From NCBI GenBank assembly GCA_036505275.1, contig DASXTS010000254.1, forward strand, positions 1 to 13,129: a stretch of 13,129 nt of DNA. The letters run 5' to 3'. The stretch's first letter is position 1. The number at the start of each line of letters is the position of its first letter. Position numbers and translations under genes: made by a program. Positions 11,789 through 13,129 of the stretch are shown in pieces. The stretch is from DASXTS01 sp036505275 (GTDB lineage Bacteria > Actinomycetota > Actinomycetes > Mycobacteriales > Pseudonocardiaceae). The notes below the pieces were generated by a model that made no database searches, was not told where the DNA came from, and saw only the letters and a program-made list of their open reading frames with translations.

Positions 11789-13129
11789 TTAGTGGGCGGC
11801 GTCGTCCCAGGACTGGCCGAACCCGGTGGAAACATCGAGAGGCACGTCGCCCAGGGTGTACGCGGCACACATCCGGCTGCGGACCAGCTCCTCGACCGCG
11901 GCCCGCTCGCCCTCGGCCACCTCGAGCACCAGCTCGTCGTGCACCTGCAGCAGCATGCGGGACCGCAGGCCCTCCTCGTGCAGGGCGGCATGCACGCCGA
12001 GCATGGCGACCTTGATGATGTCCGCGGCGGAGCCCTGGATGGGCGCGTTGAGCGCCATCCGCTCGGCCATCTCGCGGCGCTGGCGGTTGTCGCTGACCAG
12101 GTCGGGGAGGTAGCGGCGGCGGCCCATGATGGTCTCGGTGTAGCCGTCCTTGCGGGCCCGCTCGACCACCTCGTGCAGGTAGTCGCGGATGCCGCCGAAC
12201 CGCTGGAAATACTCGTCCATCAGCTCGCGGGCCTCCTCGGTGGAGACCCGCAGCTGCTGAGACAGCCCGAACGCGGACAGTCCGTACGCCAGTCCGTAGT
12301 TCATGGCCTTGATCTTGGCGCGCTGCTCGCCGGTGACCTCGGCCGGATCGACGCCGAAGACCCGCGCCGCGGTCGCCGCGTGGAAGTCGAACCGGGACCG
12401 GAACGCCTCGATCAAGGCGGCGTCCTCGGAGAGGTGGGCCATGATACGCATCTCGATCTGGCTGTAGTCCGCGGTCATCAGCTCGGCGAAGCCGGCGCCG
12501 ACCACGAACGCCTTGCGGACGGTGCGGCCCATCTCGGTGCGAATCGGCACGTTCTGCAGGTTCGGCTCGGTGGAGGACAGCCGGCCGGTGGCGGCGATGG
12601 CCTGGCTGAACGTGGTGTGGATGCGGCCGTCGTCGGCGACGGACTTCAGCAGGCCCTCGACCGTGGACTTGAGCCGGCTGGCGTCCCGGTGCCGCAGCAG
12701 GTGCTGCAGGAACTCGTTGCCGGTGGCGTCGAACAGGTTCTGCAACGCGTCGGCGTCGGTGGTGTATCCGGTCTTGGTGCGCTTGGTCTTGGGCATCTTC
12801 AGCTCGTCGAACAGCACCACCTGCAGCTGCTTCGGCGAGCCGAGGTTGATCTGCTTGCCGATCACGGCATAGGCGTCCTGCTCGGCCTGCTTGACCTCGG
12901 CGGCGAACTGGGCGTTGAGCCCGGCCAGGAAGTCACCGTCGACCGCGATGCCGGCCCGTTCCATGTCGGCGAGCACGACCGTCAGGGGCAGCTCGAGGTC
13001 GGTCAGCAGCCGGGTGCCACCGCCGCCGAGGGATGCCAGCTCGGCGTCCAGCGCGTCGGCGAGATCGGCGATGGCTCTCGCGCGCAGGATCAGCGCGGCG
13101 GCGCGCTGCGCCGCGTCGGCCTCCTCGCC
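11789..13129 (-). CDS. polA: DNA polymerase I, C-terminal half (partial)
   Basis: The visible 446 residues run from the end of the degenerate exonuclease region through the whole polymerase domain; the N-terminal 5'-nuclease part lies beyond the window. Pol I fills gaps in excision repair and removes Okazaki primers. Seen, numbered in this fragment: ELPLTVVLADMERAGIAVD (46-64), thumb and TGRLSSTEPNLQNVP (181-195), motif A DYSQIEMR (221-228) with the catalytic Asp221, the O-helix RAKIKAMNYGLAYG (270-283) with Arg270, Lys274 and Tyr278, and motif C VHDEL (396-400) with the second catalytic Asp398. The frame is open to the window edge. Tyr278 occupies the position of E. coli Phe762; Tyr here is known to lower discrimination against dideoxynucleotides and occurs in mycobacterial Pol I. 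The gene reads towards the membrane protein gene. Confidence 0.97.
   Translation of the reverse strand, partial: GEEADAAQRAAALILRARAIADLADALDAELASLGGGGTRLLTDLELPLTVVLADMERAGIAVDGDFLAGLNAQFAAEVKQAEQDAYAVIGKQINLGSPKQLQVVLFDELKMPKTKRTKTGYTTDADALQNLFDATGNEFLQHLLRHRDASRLKSTVEGLLKSVADDGRIHTTFSQAIAATGRLSSTEPNLQNVPIRTEMGRTVRKAFVVGAGFAELMTADYSQIEMRIMAHLSEDAALIEAFRSRFDFHAATAARVFGVDPAEVTGEQRAKIKAMNYGLAYGLSAFGLSQQLRVSTEEARELMDEYFQRFGGIRDYLHEVVERARKDGYTETIMGRRRYLPDLVSDNRQRREMAERMALNAPIQGSAADIIKVAMLGVHAALHEEGLRSRMLLQVHDELVLEVAEGERAAVEELVRSRMCAAYTLGDVPLDVSTGFGQSWDDAAH

Overview
This is a very GC-rich window with the gene content of an actinobacterium. It carries a four-S1-domain RpsA, a CoaE-GrpB fusion, a SigK/RskA pair, a DUF402 gene next to uvrB, and many GTG starts, several apparently leaderless. 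The polA - rpsA - coaE - uvrB order is the conserved actinobacterial block known from mycobacteria and Pseudonocardiales. The UvrB N-terminus and the style of the lipoprotein lean towards Pseudonocardiales, but that is inference and no species can be named.

Layout from left to right. (1) Positions 1-4474, minus strand: uvrB, a YjbR/MmcQ gene, sigK, rskA and a VOC (glyoxalase-like) gene, all read leftwards with small gaps. A near-perfect SigK-type promoter overlaps the yjbR stop codon just upstream of sigK, so the sigma/anti-sigma pair probably controls itself. (2) Positions 4475-4537: a 63-base divergent region in which both uvrB and a DUF402 gene have a TANNNT box exactly 7 bases before a GTG start. 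(3) Positions 5075-6259: coaE fused to a GrpB domain, converging on the DUF402 gene. (4) Positions 6260-7743: an island between coaE and rpsA with an unrecognised 70-residue gene (+), two arrays of 22-bp direct repeats and a lipoprotein gene (-). The two genes converge on the arrays. (5) Positions 7837-9592: rpsA with a UUCG-loop terminator and a divergent promoter shared with a SAM methyltransferase. (6) Positions 9593-11433: the methyltransferase (+) and an unassigned polytopic membrane protein (-) meet tail to tail at a hairpin that contains both stop codons. (7) Positions 11434-11788: a non-coding stretch with several direct and inverted repeats. (8) Positions 11789-13129: the C-terminal half of DNA polymerase I, cut by the window end.

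Functionally the window is mostly core: DNA repair (UvrB, Pol I), translation (S1) and coenzyme A synthesis (CoaE), plus one envelope-signalling module (SigK/RskA). I see no phage, transposase, CRISPR, tRNA or rRNA. The most unusual structures are the mirrored 22-bp arrays, the SigK autopromoter, and a duplicated Shine-Dalgarno/start-codon cassette in front of the membrane protein gene.
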